Shown here: piece after piece, positions 44,406 through 57,200 of the stretch
Layout: each line of letters starts with the position of its first letter
How positions within the stretch are numbered: position 1 is the stretch's first letter
Assembly: GCF_964355755.1 (NCBI RefSeq)
Contig: NC_092671.1
Span: 35,791,304 to 35,855,303 of the forward strand
Length of the DNA: 64,000 nucleotides
From: Antedon mediterranea
Taxonomy: Eukaryota; Echinodermata; Crinoidea; Comatulida; Antedonidae
Direction of reading: 5' to 3'
Made by a program: the position numbers and the translations under genes
Notes under the pieces: model-generated
What the model saw: only the letters and a program-made list of their open reading frames with translations
What the model was told of the DNA's origin: nothing
Databases searched by the model: none

Positions 44406-45295
44406 TCAGCAAGATAAATCGTTCAAAATTTGAATAATCACACTTACTATTGTAAGTGCAATGTGTACTAAGCCCTTATATATCGATGGTTAGAGCATTT
44501 ATAGTTCATAACTCGCGATAAGTGATGTACTTGGAAGCGAACCAGTGAATATAGATACTATTTTTTATCACGGCGATAGCATTATTCAGACACTGATTCC
44601 ATATTTGGTTAGGGAAAATAATTGTTCATATTTAAACCCAACCTTTCTACAGATAGTAAGTTTTTTATATTTATTATTTATGTTATAAAACCTGAAAAAG
44701 TATGTTGAGTGTATCTTGAGATTGAAATTTTATACCCATATATGGAATTTTAATGAAAAGAAACACATTTTATTGTCGACGAAATATAAGATTGCAGACA
44801 AGCGAAAGTTCAAGACGTAAAACCTACCAATAGACTATGCTAAATAGTACATCTTGAGGTTTTCCATTTTCAATTGTCGTTGAGGTGGTCTGTCCGAACT
44901 TTCGCTTTGAATATGCAAAAAAATGTTTATTTAGATTTTTTTTGTGGATATGATCGTATCTACTGATTGTTTTTACTGTGATCCCCAAGTGGAATATGTT
45001 TGATTATGTCCTGTAGGAGACTTGAAATAGTTGTGTCAACCCGGCGAATGTAGTGTAGGTCTTTTTGCAGACAAACGGATTTATATTACTTTAGTTTATT
45101 GGATAATAATGATGCCTCTTGTCATAGAATATTAAAATCTCATATACACGAATGAGTAATCTTTTGGGAGAAACCACTAGCTCAAAAGAAAGATATGATC
45201 AATCGATGTTAATTAAAAACAACAAATGTTTTATTTGAGCAGTTATTCGTTTGTATCGCAGACGATAAGACTGTTGTAGAGTCCCAGTTTAAACC
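44406..45295 (+). other. Upstream region of the class V aminotransferase-like gene
   Basis: No gene. AGCGAAAGTTC (44803) and GAACTTTCGCT (44898) form an 11-bp inverted repeat 85 bp apart. Promoter elements cannot be assigned. Confidence 0.4.
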
Positions 45296-48200
45296 ATGGA
45301 TGTTGAGTGCGATGACCAAGTCAATAGTAAACAGCCTATAAGCCTGAAAATGGCTATGGCTTCTCTCGGAATTAACAAATCTGTTCGGCCTAAACGAAAT
45401 GTTAGCTTCCGAACCGATTTAGAAGAACCTTCCATGTCTGATATTCCTAAAGAAAAATCTACTGGAAGTAAAAAAGTTTCATTTGATGATCATATATCGT
45501 TTGATTTATCCCCAGTTAAAGATGATGTAGAAGGAAGCGATGATGTGGTATCAGAGCAGGTGAACGGAGGAGAAGATATTGCACCGAGTCACCGGAATGA
45601 AAACAACAACAGAGACGTCGTAGCGAGGGATTCTTCATTTCGTAAATTCAGTAGAAGTTTCAAAAGGCAGAGCTCAAAACACATGGCGAGATTAAATAGC
45701 AGATCGTCAGCTGGTGACGACGATCTAGCGATAGTTAATGAGGAGGAAAACAGTGATGATGAGAGTGAAGATGATATTGAAGATGATCCAGAAAAGATGA
45801 TGAGATATGTTGACGAAAGTGTCATAGGTAAAGATGCCTCTTTCATTGGGCCCTATGGCGAAAGAAAAGGTATGTTTGTAGTATTTGACTTGGTCCATTC
45901 ATAAATTATATTTACTATAGTTTACTAATAATAATATGGTTGATGGAATTTTCGTTTGGGAAATTGAATCAATAGATTTTATAGTTACAGTAAAGCATTT
46001 TTTTTTTGGGAATAATACAATTACATTAATGTTATTTAACAAGGCCATATCCATGGCTGCAGTCGCGTGTGCAAATTTGATTTAGTGTTTACCGACCGAC
46101 CAACCGACATAGTGAGCTGTAGAGTCGTGTTTGCACGCGATTAAAAAGCGGACATTGAAGTTTTTAACTTTCTTTTATAATCAACCAGATAGCTTACTCA
46201 TTTTTTACGATAGATGAACTTTAGCATTATATGTTCCATTATTGTATAACAACAACATTTGTATTTAAACTAGTCTCAATTTCTTTGAAGTCTGCGTCGC
46301 GCATGGTACAGATATGCTTCAAACTCCAATTATATACTGCATTGTCTCATTCTGACAATCGTATCATATTTTTAAATCTCTATAACAGTTCCGTATATTG
46401 TATAACAACGTCATCATTAGTTTGTTATCACCCGTCGTTAAAGAGACATATATTGTAAATAAAACGGCATACATTGTTAACATTAAAGATGTATTGTCCC
46501 TTGAAACACAAAAAATGAAAACAAAAATATTCTAAATTTAAATTGGCCATATCAAAGTAATATTAAAGTTATTCACTTTAAGTCGAAAATTCGAGCCAAA
46601 AACAACAGTTTACGTAATTAACAGGTAAATTAATTAGATTACATTTTGTCTGAGAAATCGTCGCAAGCGAAAGTAAACAAAGATTTCAAACCATGAGTAT
46701 GCATTATGCATGATGCTAATTAGGATTGTTTACAACTCATCACGGTTGAGAAGGTGTTTTCACACAGATTGCGAGGAAGTTTTATGATTATGCATACAGA
46801 GTAGCCAAACAAGCGCATTGCATTATGGGATATGTTTTGATTGAAAACTTTGACTGGAAGTCAAAGTTATTCTTTGAACAAAAAAACATCTGTATTTCGG
46901 TTAAATTATTTTTTTTTGGACTAATTTTTGGTGAAAGTTAATAACTATTATGATACTTCAAAATTACCCACTTTTTTCGAAATTAAAAAAAAAATTGGGG
47001 GGGGGGGGGGGAATTAGTCAAAGAGACTTCAGTCGTATCAAAACAAATCATGTTGTGTGTAGGTATACCATAATATTTAGCTTTCTATTTGTTTTGTTTT
47101 AATGTCAATAATATGTTGTTGATCTCGGCCGCCAATTGTTAGTAATAATAATGTTGTCAGATGTAATTATTTATATTAGGCCTACACCTATTGGTTTCCA
47201 TTCTCACAAGTCGGCATTGATTAGTGACATTACAAATATTGTTTTGTTACATCATCATGAACATAAATGAACATAATTGAAGATGTAGGCCTATTGTCCC
47301 TAAAAAAACATGACAAATGAAGGTTAATAAAATCAGACTTTAAATAGACCATTTTGCAGTTATTCATTTCTGTAAAAAAAAAACATTTCACTTATAAACA
47401 GACAAAAGAAACAGTTAATTTTAACCAAAAACCATTGTCTGACAGACAATTTAAGTATTTGTTGCATTAAATTACATTTTTCAGGTAAATATTGTTTTTT
47501 TCGATACAGTTTTTGGTGAAAGGGAATAACTATTAGGTGATATTAAAATGGCATATTTAACAACAAATTTGGAAAATAAATTTTTAGGGGGATAATATAT
47601 CTTTAAGTAATTTCATCATTTCATAATGCACACGGACATTACTGTTGTTTTAAAGTTATTTATGTTTTATTTTACAGTGACTTATTGTGATTATACAGCT
47701 TCCGGCAGGTTAGTTGTTTTTCATATTGAAAATTAAAAATCTCATTAAAATTCAAATGTTGATTAGGTATGGTGTTTTTTTGGAGAAATAAAGAAAATAT
47801 TCACCCACTGTGGTACGGTCTTCACATGAACTATCATTTATAATTATTACAGTATATTTGAAACATGGGAAATACCGGTAAGTTTAGGCCCACAATTTAT
47901 TCAGCTAAAATCCCATTATATATTACAATCAACGTTGCTGTAAATAAGTGTACAGTACTGTAATAGCAATTTTAAGTGCTTAGCTTAGACAGACAGCAGG
48001 ATATTCTGTTTAGTAAGCTTTTATAAATTATGTGAAGTGATTAGTGATTCTTAGGAAATCAAATCAGGTGCTAATTTCACCAACATTGGTATTCAATGTT
48101 GGCCTAGTGATTTGTTGAGTCATAAACATTTCACGTTTTCTTTATAATATAATGTTACATTTTTATAGAATATTGTAATCTTGTAAATGATCTCCCAATA

Positions 48201-51200
48201 CTAGATTTTCCATCAATAAAGAAACGTCACATTTTTATTTGTGTGTAACAAATCCATGTCCATTTATATGGTTTTTGTAAAAATATTTGAAACTAAATAG
48301 GCCTATGTGAAAGTTTTCATTCATTCATACACATTTATTCATTTATTTGACAATAACGTTTTTTTCACAACCAGACCACTCAAATTCATCGAGGATTACA
48401 TCACAGAACATGTGCAACCATTATATGCCAATACGCACACAACAACAAGCGTGATGGCAAAGCAGACGACAAAATTTCGAGAAGAAGCGCGTGACATCAT
48501 CAAAAAGTGCGTAAACGCAAGTGAGGAGGACATGTGCATTTTCACGGGCAGTGGCACAACAGGTGCTATTCACAAATTGGTCTCAGCTATTGACCTAAAA
48601 AATAAAGCTAAAAAGGCGGTAAGTACAACTACTTAATTGATTTCAAGAGTTGGCAACTTCACATTCCATGCATAAATGATTGAAATTTCTATTATTGGAT
48701 GTAAATCTATGCTAATGTGTACATGAAACATTTTTTTTGTGGGAATACCAATGCTTTTACGGTTTGAGAAATCCCACTATAATACTGTATTTTTATAACG
48801 TTGTAACTTCCTGATATAAAGTTTTCTACATTCTTTTCTTTGTTACAGGTAGTGTTTGTTGGACCATACGAACATCATAGTAACCTTCTTCCTTGGAAAG
48901 AATCTGGAGCAAAGGTAACGGCACAAACATCAATTAATACTACTGCTCATTTCCATTTTCCTAAAAACTTACAAAGAATGAAAGATAACCCTCCTATGTA
49001 TAGTGCAAGCAGGCCTACAGAAATTATGCGTTTGTTTTAATAGAGCTTGCAAAAAATAATAATTTTATTTATTCATTTATTCATTTCCCAACCAACAGTG
49101 AGCTCATGGTTCACCACTTACAGGAGGGAACAACAATAATCTTGTTTCTAATTTACAGGTAATACGTATTAAGGACACTGCTAGAGGAACTCTGGATCTG
49201 GAACATCTAAAACAAAATCTTAAGGTGAGACATGGCTGTACCAAGCTTCGACCTACCAATAGTTTAAGAACTTTATTAATTATTGCTAAACTAATAAATT
49301 TACAGATACATAATATACAATAAAAATATTAAAATCTCAACAATAATGGTATTATATAAAGATTCCCAGAAATGAATTGAGAAAGAGATTTTCAAATCTC
49401 CTTATGCAACCAAAAGCATGCCAACACAACTTCAGAAACAATAGTAAATAATATATCGTAATTCCAATTATTATTATCTATAGGTCCTAATTGCAATTCA
49501 AGATTATAATCCTGTAATATTAAGTGATCACACCTTGGTTATGAATTAAACTTAAAATCACCAAACTTTATTGATAGGTAAAGGTGTTTATTGCATTGTA
49601 TTTGTAAAGTATCATCTTGAAATGTTAAACAATAAATACTTTTTAAAGGATCATTTTTCTAATCTTATAATTTAATACTACTTAGCTTGTTTCAATGCCA
49701 ACAAAAGTTCATATAAAGGTCATCTTTAATATTCCGTGACAATGTTTTACAATTTCTAACACAATAACTTCTTTCTTATCTTACTCATGGTACTTAATTT
49801 ATATAACGAATAACGAATAATCTATACACAAAATACTAAATCACTTTAAGTGACACTAGACTATAATTCATACATGATTAGACAAAATTTCAAGGCATTT
49901 GAGGGCTAAAACTCCTTCCTAATATAAAACTTCAGTAAAAATATCTATTCAAAGCATAAGGAGCAAAGTGTTATGATATTGGGTCAAGTACGTGTCCATC
50001 AATTGGATCACATTATATCACGATGAATCAATATGATTACGTAAAAACAATATTATTTTATTGTATTAAATCATAGTCAATAGAAAGTTATGAAAATGAT
50101 GACGTTTGTCCATTTTTTACAAATACGATTTGATCTTTTGCGGTTACTAACAAGTATTATCTGGTGTTTTTATTCAGAGATATAAGAAGAAGGGGCGTTT
50201 TATGATGGGTTGTTTTTCGGCAGCATCAAATGTGACTGGAATTCTTACAGACACGTTGGACGTTGCATCGCTTTTACATGAGTATGGTGCTCTATCATGT
50301 TGGGACTACGCAACCGCAGGTATTTTAATGTTTCTTAATAAATAGAATTGTAATAAAAAAAACCTACTTCCAAAACAAGTTACGCATATTTGTACGGTAA
50401 TAAACAAACAAAAACAAACAAATAAGTTACCGCAACAACTTAGTCTAGTCATTTGCCATTATGTCATTTATAAACAACAACGAATTCACCCACACATGAC
50501 TTGTAACGTGTCATACGTACGAAGTAATACAACAACAAAGAACTGAGGCGCATTTTTATAATTTCATTTTGAAATATGTAGTATAATCATGGCTAGATTA
50601 TTTTAGATTCGACCATACTTAGTCGGTGGTTGTATCAATGTTTATTTTACCGTTGTAACCAATCACGCTTGATTACCTCACTCAAGGCACTCCTCTGTTA
50701 GCAAAATAATACACATACTGAAAACATTCTGATTTTTTTCGTTGTAAATGGGTACTTACAGAACATGCCTATTGAAAATTGTTTCATTAATAACTTCACA
50801 AATAACAAAAAAGAAAAATGTGTATTCTTTTACATGCCACTCTGTGGTAATATCTTGTACTTCACTCAGTTTCTGAGTGTTTTTATTTACTATATTTAAA
50901 ACTGTAGGCCTATACATAAGATTCAGATTCAAATAGATATAGTATAGTAAAAATAGTTTATACTACTGAATAATTATAATTAGAAGCTATTGTCTGTATA
51001 AAATAGTAGGTATACAATAGGCCTACTCAAAATAATTTGTATTTTGAAGTACATTTAGGCCTATTTCTAGAACAGAAAAAATTGTGTATGGGATTATGAC
51101 ACTAATTTATGGCGGCCCTAGTAAAGTATCTAAGTTGAACTTGGACCTTGAAGTCAATATTTACAGTTACTAACATTATTTCTATATAGATTCGACTCTC

Positions 51201-54200
51201 GTTTGACTTTCATATCATGTACATGGGACACTGGTGGAAACTTAGCTTCTTTCTATATATATTAATTTCCAACGCAATAAAATCATGAAAACACACCTGA
51301 TGATAAAAAAGGCACTTCATATCAAACGTTCTCAGTGTGAACAAAGTTCATTTTTTACGATCCAGTAATTTTTACTCTTTTGATCACCAAGTAGTAACAA
51401 TAAACCATTTAAAGCAAATAATTAAGGCTAAGCAAATTTGGTATTCGTAATAATTATTTTCAATTGCGGAAGTTCAACAAACTATAATAATACACTCCGC
51501 AGCTTTGTATGTCCAGGCAATTCAAGGAAGAGTGAATGACGTCATATAAATGTTATTATTTTTATGACGTCAATTTGTATTCATTATTATCAACACAATT
51601 ACCCTTTGTGTATTCCCCCAGTGTATTAGACAATACCTAGTAGTGTTTATTATTCCTTTCTTCTTATTCATAACTCAAAACTGTGTGTAATGATTATTTT
51701 AATTGTTATTTTAGCTCCGTACGTGAAAATTGATATGAACCCAGTTCCAGACGTAGACAGGTAAGTAGTATGAAATGAATCCAGCTTATCTATAGCCTAA
51801 TGTTTCTTTATAAAGCGTCCTCCAAAGCTCCGTCTACACTAGTTTGACCAAAAAAGTGTGATGTTCCCAAAAATGGTAGTGATATGCCCAAAAAAGGTAG
51901 TGATATGCCCAAAAATGGTAGTGATATGCCCAAATATGGTAGTGATATGCCCAAATATGGTAGTGATATGCCCAAATATGGTAGTGATATGCCCAAATAT
52001 GAATGTGAACGTGAACATATTCATGTTTATAATAAGTAGTAATCCCTAGCTCGGATATGTTTCGTTGACTGTCTGAGAACAACCGGGATATGTTTTTCGG
52101 ACGCTGCGATGGTCACGCGTACGTTTCACGATGGAACCCGTGACGCTGCTGAGTCAGCAGAGAGACCACATCAACAGCTGCTACGTTTACATTTTGAAAG
52201 CCAACTTGTATTTTCACATTATTATTAAAATACTGAAATTCCCCGAATGATCGAACATCAAAATTGTACTGCTAAATAATCAATAGCGTACGGAATATTT
52301 ATTTTCCCCGGAATCGGGATAAGTTTTGGTTAGCAGCTGTGTATAATATTGATATTGTTTCTTTTATTTCGTTCATGCTAAAACAAATTGTTGTAGTAAA
52401 TAGCAAAGAATTAACTGGTCATTCACTGAAGGACAATAAACTTTAGAGAAAACCGTGCCCATTGGTTTTATTCAAACTTTCGAGAAAAAGGGAAGTAGTT
52501 GGGCCATAACAACAACCAATTTAAAAATACCAATACTGTAATTGTGTGATTGTGTTGACGTTGTCAATCAAAATTGAATATATACACCAAACTAATTCAT
52601 AAATTCAGAGAAGAGTGAATTTTGATTTAAACCGATTATTCATTTTACTTCATTATTTATTGTGTAGAAGAATACAACAATCCCTCACTTTAAAAACATA
52701 ATACTAATTGACTTATAATTAATTCTTTAACTAAAACTAAGTTATATGCATACATTAAAAAGCATGCAGTTTAGGATTGTTTTAAAGTTCAATAAATATA
52801 TTTAGGTAGCGTTAAACTTAGGCTATGTTTCATTCTGGAGTTTTCGCTAAGCTACAATAACTCTTGATTGAACTACGTTGAGTAACCAGCGAAAGCGGGG
52901 AGAATAAGACAAGGATACGAGGATAAAAAGAAAAACATCCTTAACAAAAGCAAAGTGCATTTATTCAGATCACAATTATTACAGTAGGCTAACATTATAC
53001 GGTATTTTATAGTTTGCACACTAATGATTTGTTCCACTGTATTATCTTTTCTTCAGTGTTACACCTCAAGATTTTTCAAAAGACGCAGTATACCTTTCTC
53101 CGCATAAGTTTGTAGGTGGACCAGGCACACCAGGTAAACCATTGTATAATGTTCGCCTCTTGTGAGAGGAAGGCGCTTAACTAAGCTAGAGACCGGTTGT
53201 GATTCGTTGCTATATCATTAGATGACATGGAGGCCTATTTCTTAAAGTTTCGTTGCTGTTTATCATGAGTAACATGTATTAGGCCTACTTAATGGCTGTA
53301 CTCTTTATTGAGAACACAATTAAATTTACCTGTAATAAATATTGGCATGGTTTATTTTCTTTACTAGGTCTTCTAATAGCAAAGAAAAAGCTGTTTATGA
53401 GCAAGACGCCAGGAACGGTTGGAGGTGGAACAGTTGCTTACGTAAGTAACAACTTTAAGCCTAAACATGATTTTGATATAGATACATTTGTAGCCTATTC
53501 AATAGCTGGTGTACAACTTCTAGTCTTATTATTTCAAACTCTTACTTTAGGTAACTCGTGAAACACATCACTATGTTAAAAACATTGAAGAGAGAGAGGA
53601 AGGCGGAACACCTGCAATTTTAGAGTCTATTCGCGCTGGTTTGACATTCCAAGTAAAAGAGGTACAGTTTGACATTTCAGTTTCTTTAGAAAACTTCGTA
53701 CAGTTTTTGAGTTGAAGACAAAAAAGCTTCATTGACTTGTTGTGTTTCAAGTACAAGTTTAAAACATTATTAAGATTGTTTCCACACATATACATTTATT
53801 GTGTTGCTATACAATAAGATAATGGTAATTCAGGAAGTCATATTTTACTTCCATTACAAAATCATCACTGATGTCCGATCATATTACACGATATCAGCAA
53901 TTAAGGAAACCTTATCATTCCGAACGTGTCTATCGATGTAAATAAACAAAAGTGTCCGTATTCATTTTTGTTTTGTTCTAGTTTAAAGATACTATTTCAA
54001 CATGTTTGCTTCGCTTATTTAAAATGAAAGTAAATTATTGACTCATCTTGTGATTGAATCCAAATTTCACTGTCATCCATGAAGCTCTGTCTACACTGTC
54101 AAACTTGACAATAAAGTGATGTGCCTATATATGGGCACATCAATCTATTTTAATAGTGTAGACAGAGCTTTAGAACAACTGATCACGTCGATGTATTCCA

Positions 54201-57200
54201 AAATGTATAACTGATAATAATAATACTGATGTATTTATGTAAATTTAAACTTGTGTACTGTACATGTTGTAATTAACAGAATGTATATTGTAGTCTATAG
54301 GAGTTGAGGAAATAGAACGTCATGAGCATGCGTTAACGAGAAAAGCATTTATGAAATGGCGGGAAACAGACAATATAATGATACTTGGAAGTAAACGCGC
54401 CAAGCGTTTGCCAATCTTCTCCTTTTTGATACTGAACCCTCAATCTGGGAAGATTCTGCACCACAACTTTGTAGCAGCTGTTTTTAATGATTTATATGGA
54501 ATACAGGCAAGAGGAGGATGCGCATGCGCCGGACCCTATGCACAGGTATGGTATAATTTACATTTTTCAACCGATACAACCACATTTACTAATTTAAATA
54601 AACTGTTCAGCTTGATGAGTCATACTGGTATGTTGTTTCAAACCGTTTCGAATAAAACAAACAAACGTTCTTGGGAATACCCAGTTTTTAAAAATCTTTA
54701 TAAAATGGTTAATGCGTATGCGTAAGTTATTAACAACAGATCATCATGCAAACAAAGTTCAGTAAAACAAAAATACTATTGTATATAGTATTGTATATAG
54801 TATATATATTTATATTTTTATAATACAATAAACTGAAATATTTAATATTTATAAAGTTTGTACGATGATATTTTATTTCAGGATCTTTTGGGAATAAATG
54901 AAGATTTAGCTGAAAAGTTCACATACTTTTTACTAGACGATGAGTAAGTTTTAATTTCGTATTTTAAATACGTATTGAACTTCGCCATTATGTTTGTAAA
55001 TTGTTGGACTATCTCTCTTTATCTTTGATTTGGATTGATTTAACCTACGGTTTATTGTTATTATTTATAGGGAAAGACAAAAGAAACACGGTATAACATT
55101 TTCAGGGTCATTGGGAATTATGAAGTAAGTTTAGATTTTAACTCAGATTTTTTAAGACCTACATTCTCACTCAGGACGATAAAAGTATATTGATTGAAAC
55201 GTCGAGAAACTCAACAGTTCTTTTCAGAACTTTATATCAACAAGACCTAGATTGTCTACATAAAATCGGATATCTTAAGTTTTGTAGACCTACAAAACTC
55301 AGATAAATTTTTCTTTGTACGATATACAAAAATCCATTGAGATTAATAAAAATAAACTTCTCCTCGTTTTATTTTTAGACCGGGTTTTGTTCGACTCAAT
55401 TTACCTTTCTTCAACTCTAAGGAAACAATTGACTTCATCTTAGATGCAGTTGAAGATGTTGCCAACAATGCATGGAAATTATTGCCGCAAGTATGTCATA
55501 TCATTTCCATCATACCTGATATTATCATGGGATTAGTTATTCAGCCGGCGGCGGTGGGGTTATCCACTGTCCCTTTATATTGGTTTGATCCCTTAGTTCA
55601 ACCGAGGGCATGTGAGAACTTTAACCGTATATCTAAGGACACGTTGAAAACAAACTTTTGGGTCTTCAGTTGTTATCCATCACCGGATTAAATCTCATTC
55701 TGAACTTATGTAGGTCAACTTTAGAGTGCTACACCACTATTAGTAAACCTAATGTATATGTTTAGCATAAATATTAAAACTTTATTCATCTGATTCGGCA
55801 AAATAATCCAAAGAAAGGAATTTTAATACTGATAGTAATCAATAAAATAATGAGTTTAAAAACGTTTTGTAATGTGCTCTAAGGACTCATTATTAAATTC
55901 TTATTACTTACCACTAATTGTAATAAATTATCCCAAGCATACCTCTGCTCCAAAAACATTCAGTTTGGAAAATACTTTTACAACATGTCCATATAAAGTT
56001 ATCGGTGACATTTACATAAAATGGTACCGTATTAGAGTATTAATACAATACAATACAATAATTCACGATGACCTGACGGTGACCTGATTGTGAAATTGAT
56101 GCGCATAAAGTACCGTCCAAACATAATTATAGCCGAATGGTAATTACAAAGTACCCCATCTCAAACATGGCGAATTTTGGTCCTGCGATTTAATATTCAA
56201 GACATTTTAGTAGTCCACTTTAAAATGGAAATTCACTTTTCTTGGCGTAACTAAGACAATGAAACAACAAAGAAAATACATCAAATTACAAAAGGCAAGA
56301 GGCAGTTAAAGTTGAAAATTAAAATACAAATTGTTTTTTAAAGAAATAGAGTAGAGATTTGGGGTGTGTGCTAGTAGGCCTATATGATATACCGTAGATT
56401 ATGCAAAATTGGCTTTCTAAATCCTGAAATGTGAAATTATTTTTTTGATATTTATAAACATTTTTTTCAATTAAATACAGTACCGTTATGAAGCTGGGAG
56501 TGGAGGATGGGAGCATCGGAGCTCAACAAAAACCGGAACCGATAGCCTGTTGAACGCTAAATTAATGGGCGGGAAATTCAAAGCGCCTTCCAGTCCTTAT
56601 ACTAATTCTCGAAAACTTCGTAACAATACCAACATGCATACGGACGCAAACTTACCAGTAAGTACGCAATGAAGATTATGTATTAATGTATTCTCAAATG
56701 TACTGGAATTATTACGTTATTGTTACGTTATAGATGAGTAAAACATCATTATTGTTATTTGAAACAGGAATACCTTGAGCACGCTAAACAGGTGTACGCT
56801 GATGCAGAAAAAGAACAGGTAAATACTCATTAATATTCATATAATAATTCTGACACCTATAAATCTGACATCTGGAGACTATTGGGTCACATACATATAG
56901 ACAAGACCCATGTACACCAGCCAACACAATACGCAATAGGCTATTATTTCAGCAACACTACCAATATAACATTTCGAGGAAGACCAAGAACCACCCTACA
57001 AATAACTCTCAGCAACGACCTACTTACCCTTTATAAGCAGAACACAAACAAGTATCCCGGACGCGATTTTTTTTTTCGTACATAAGTTGGGGACCCCTTC
57101 ATGAAACGTCACAAAATAAACATGAATAATTCATCAGTTAAATTTGTTGTTCCGTGTGCACCCAAGCGTATAGCAACAAGAAGTGATTACACAACTGCGA

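Noticed and set aside
46997-47011. G-quadruplex regulatory site
   Set aside because: A single run of 15 G; could form a quadruplex, but no context supports regulation and run length is unreliable.
51858-52002. CRISPR-like regular repeats
   Set aside because: The 21-bp units are contiguous with no spacers and lie within a eukaryotic MITE in an intron.
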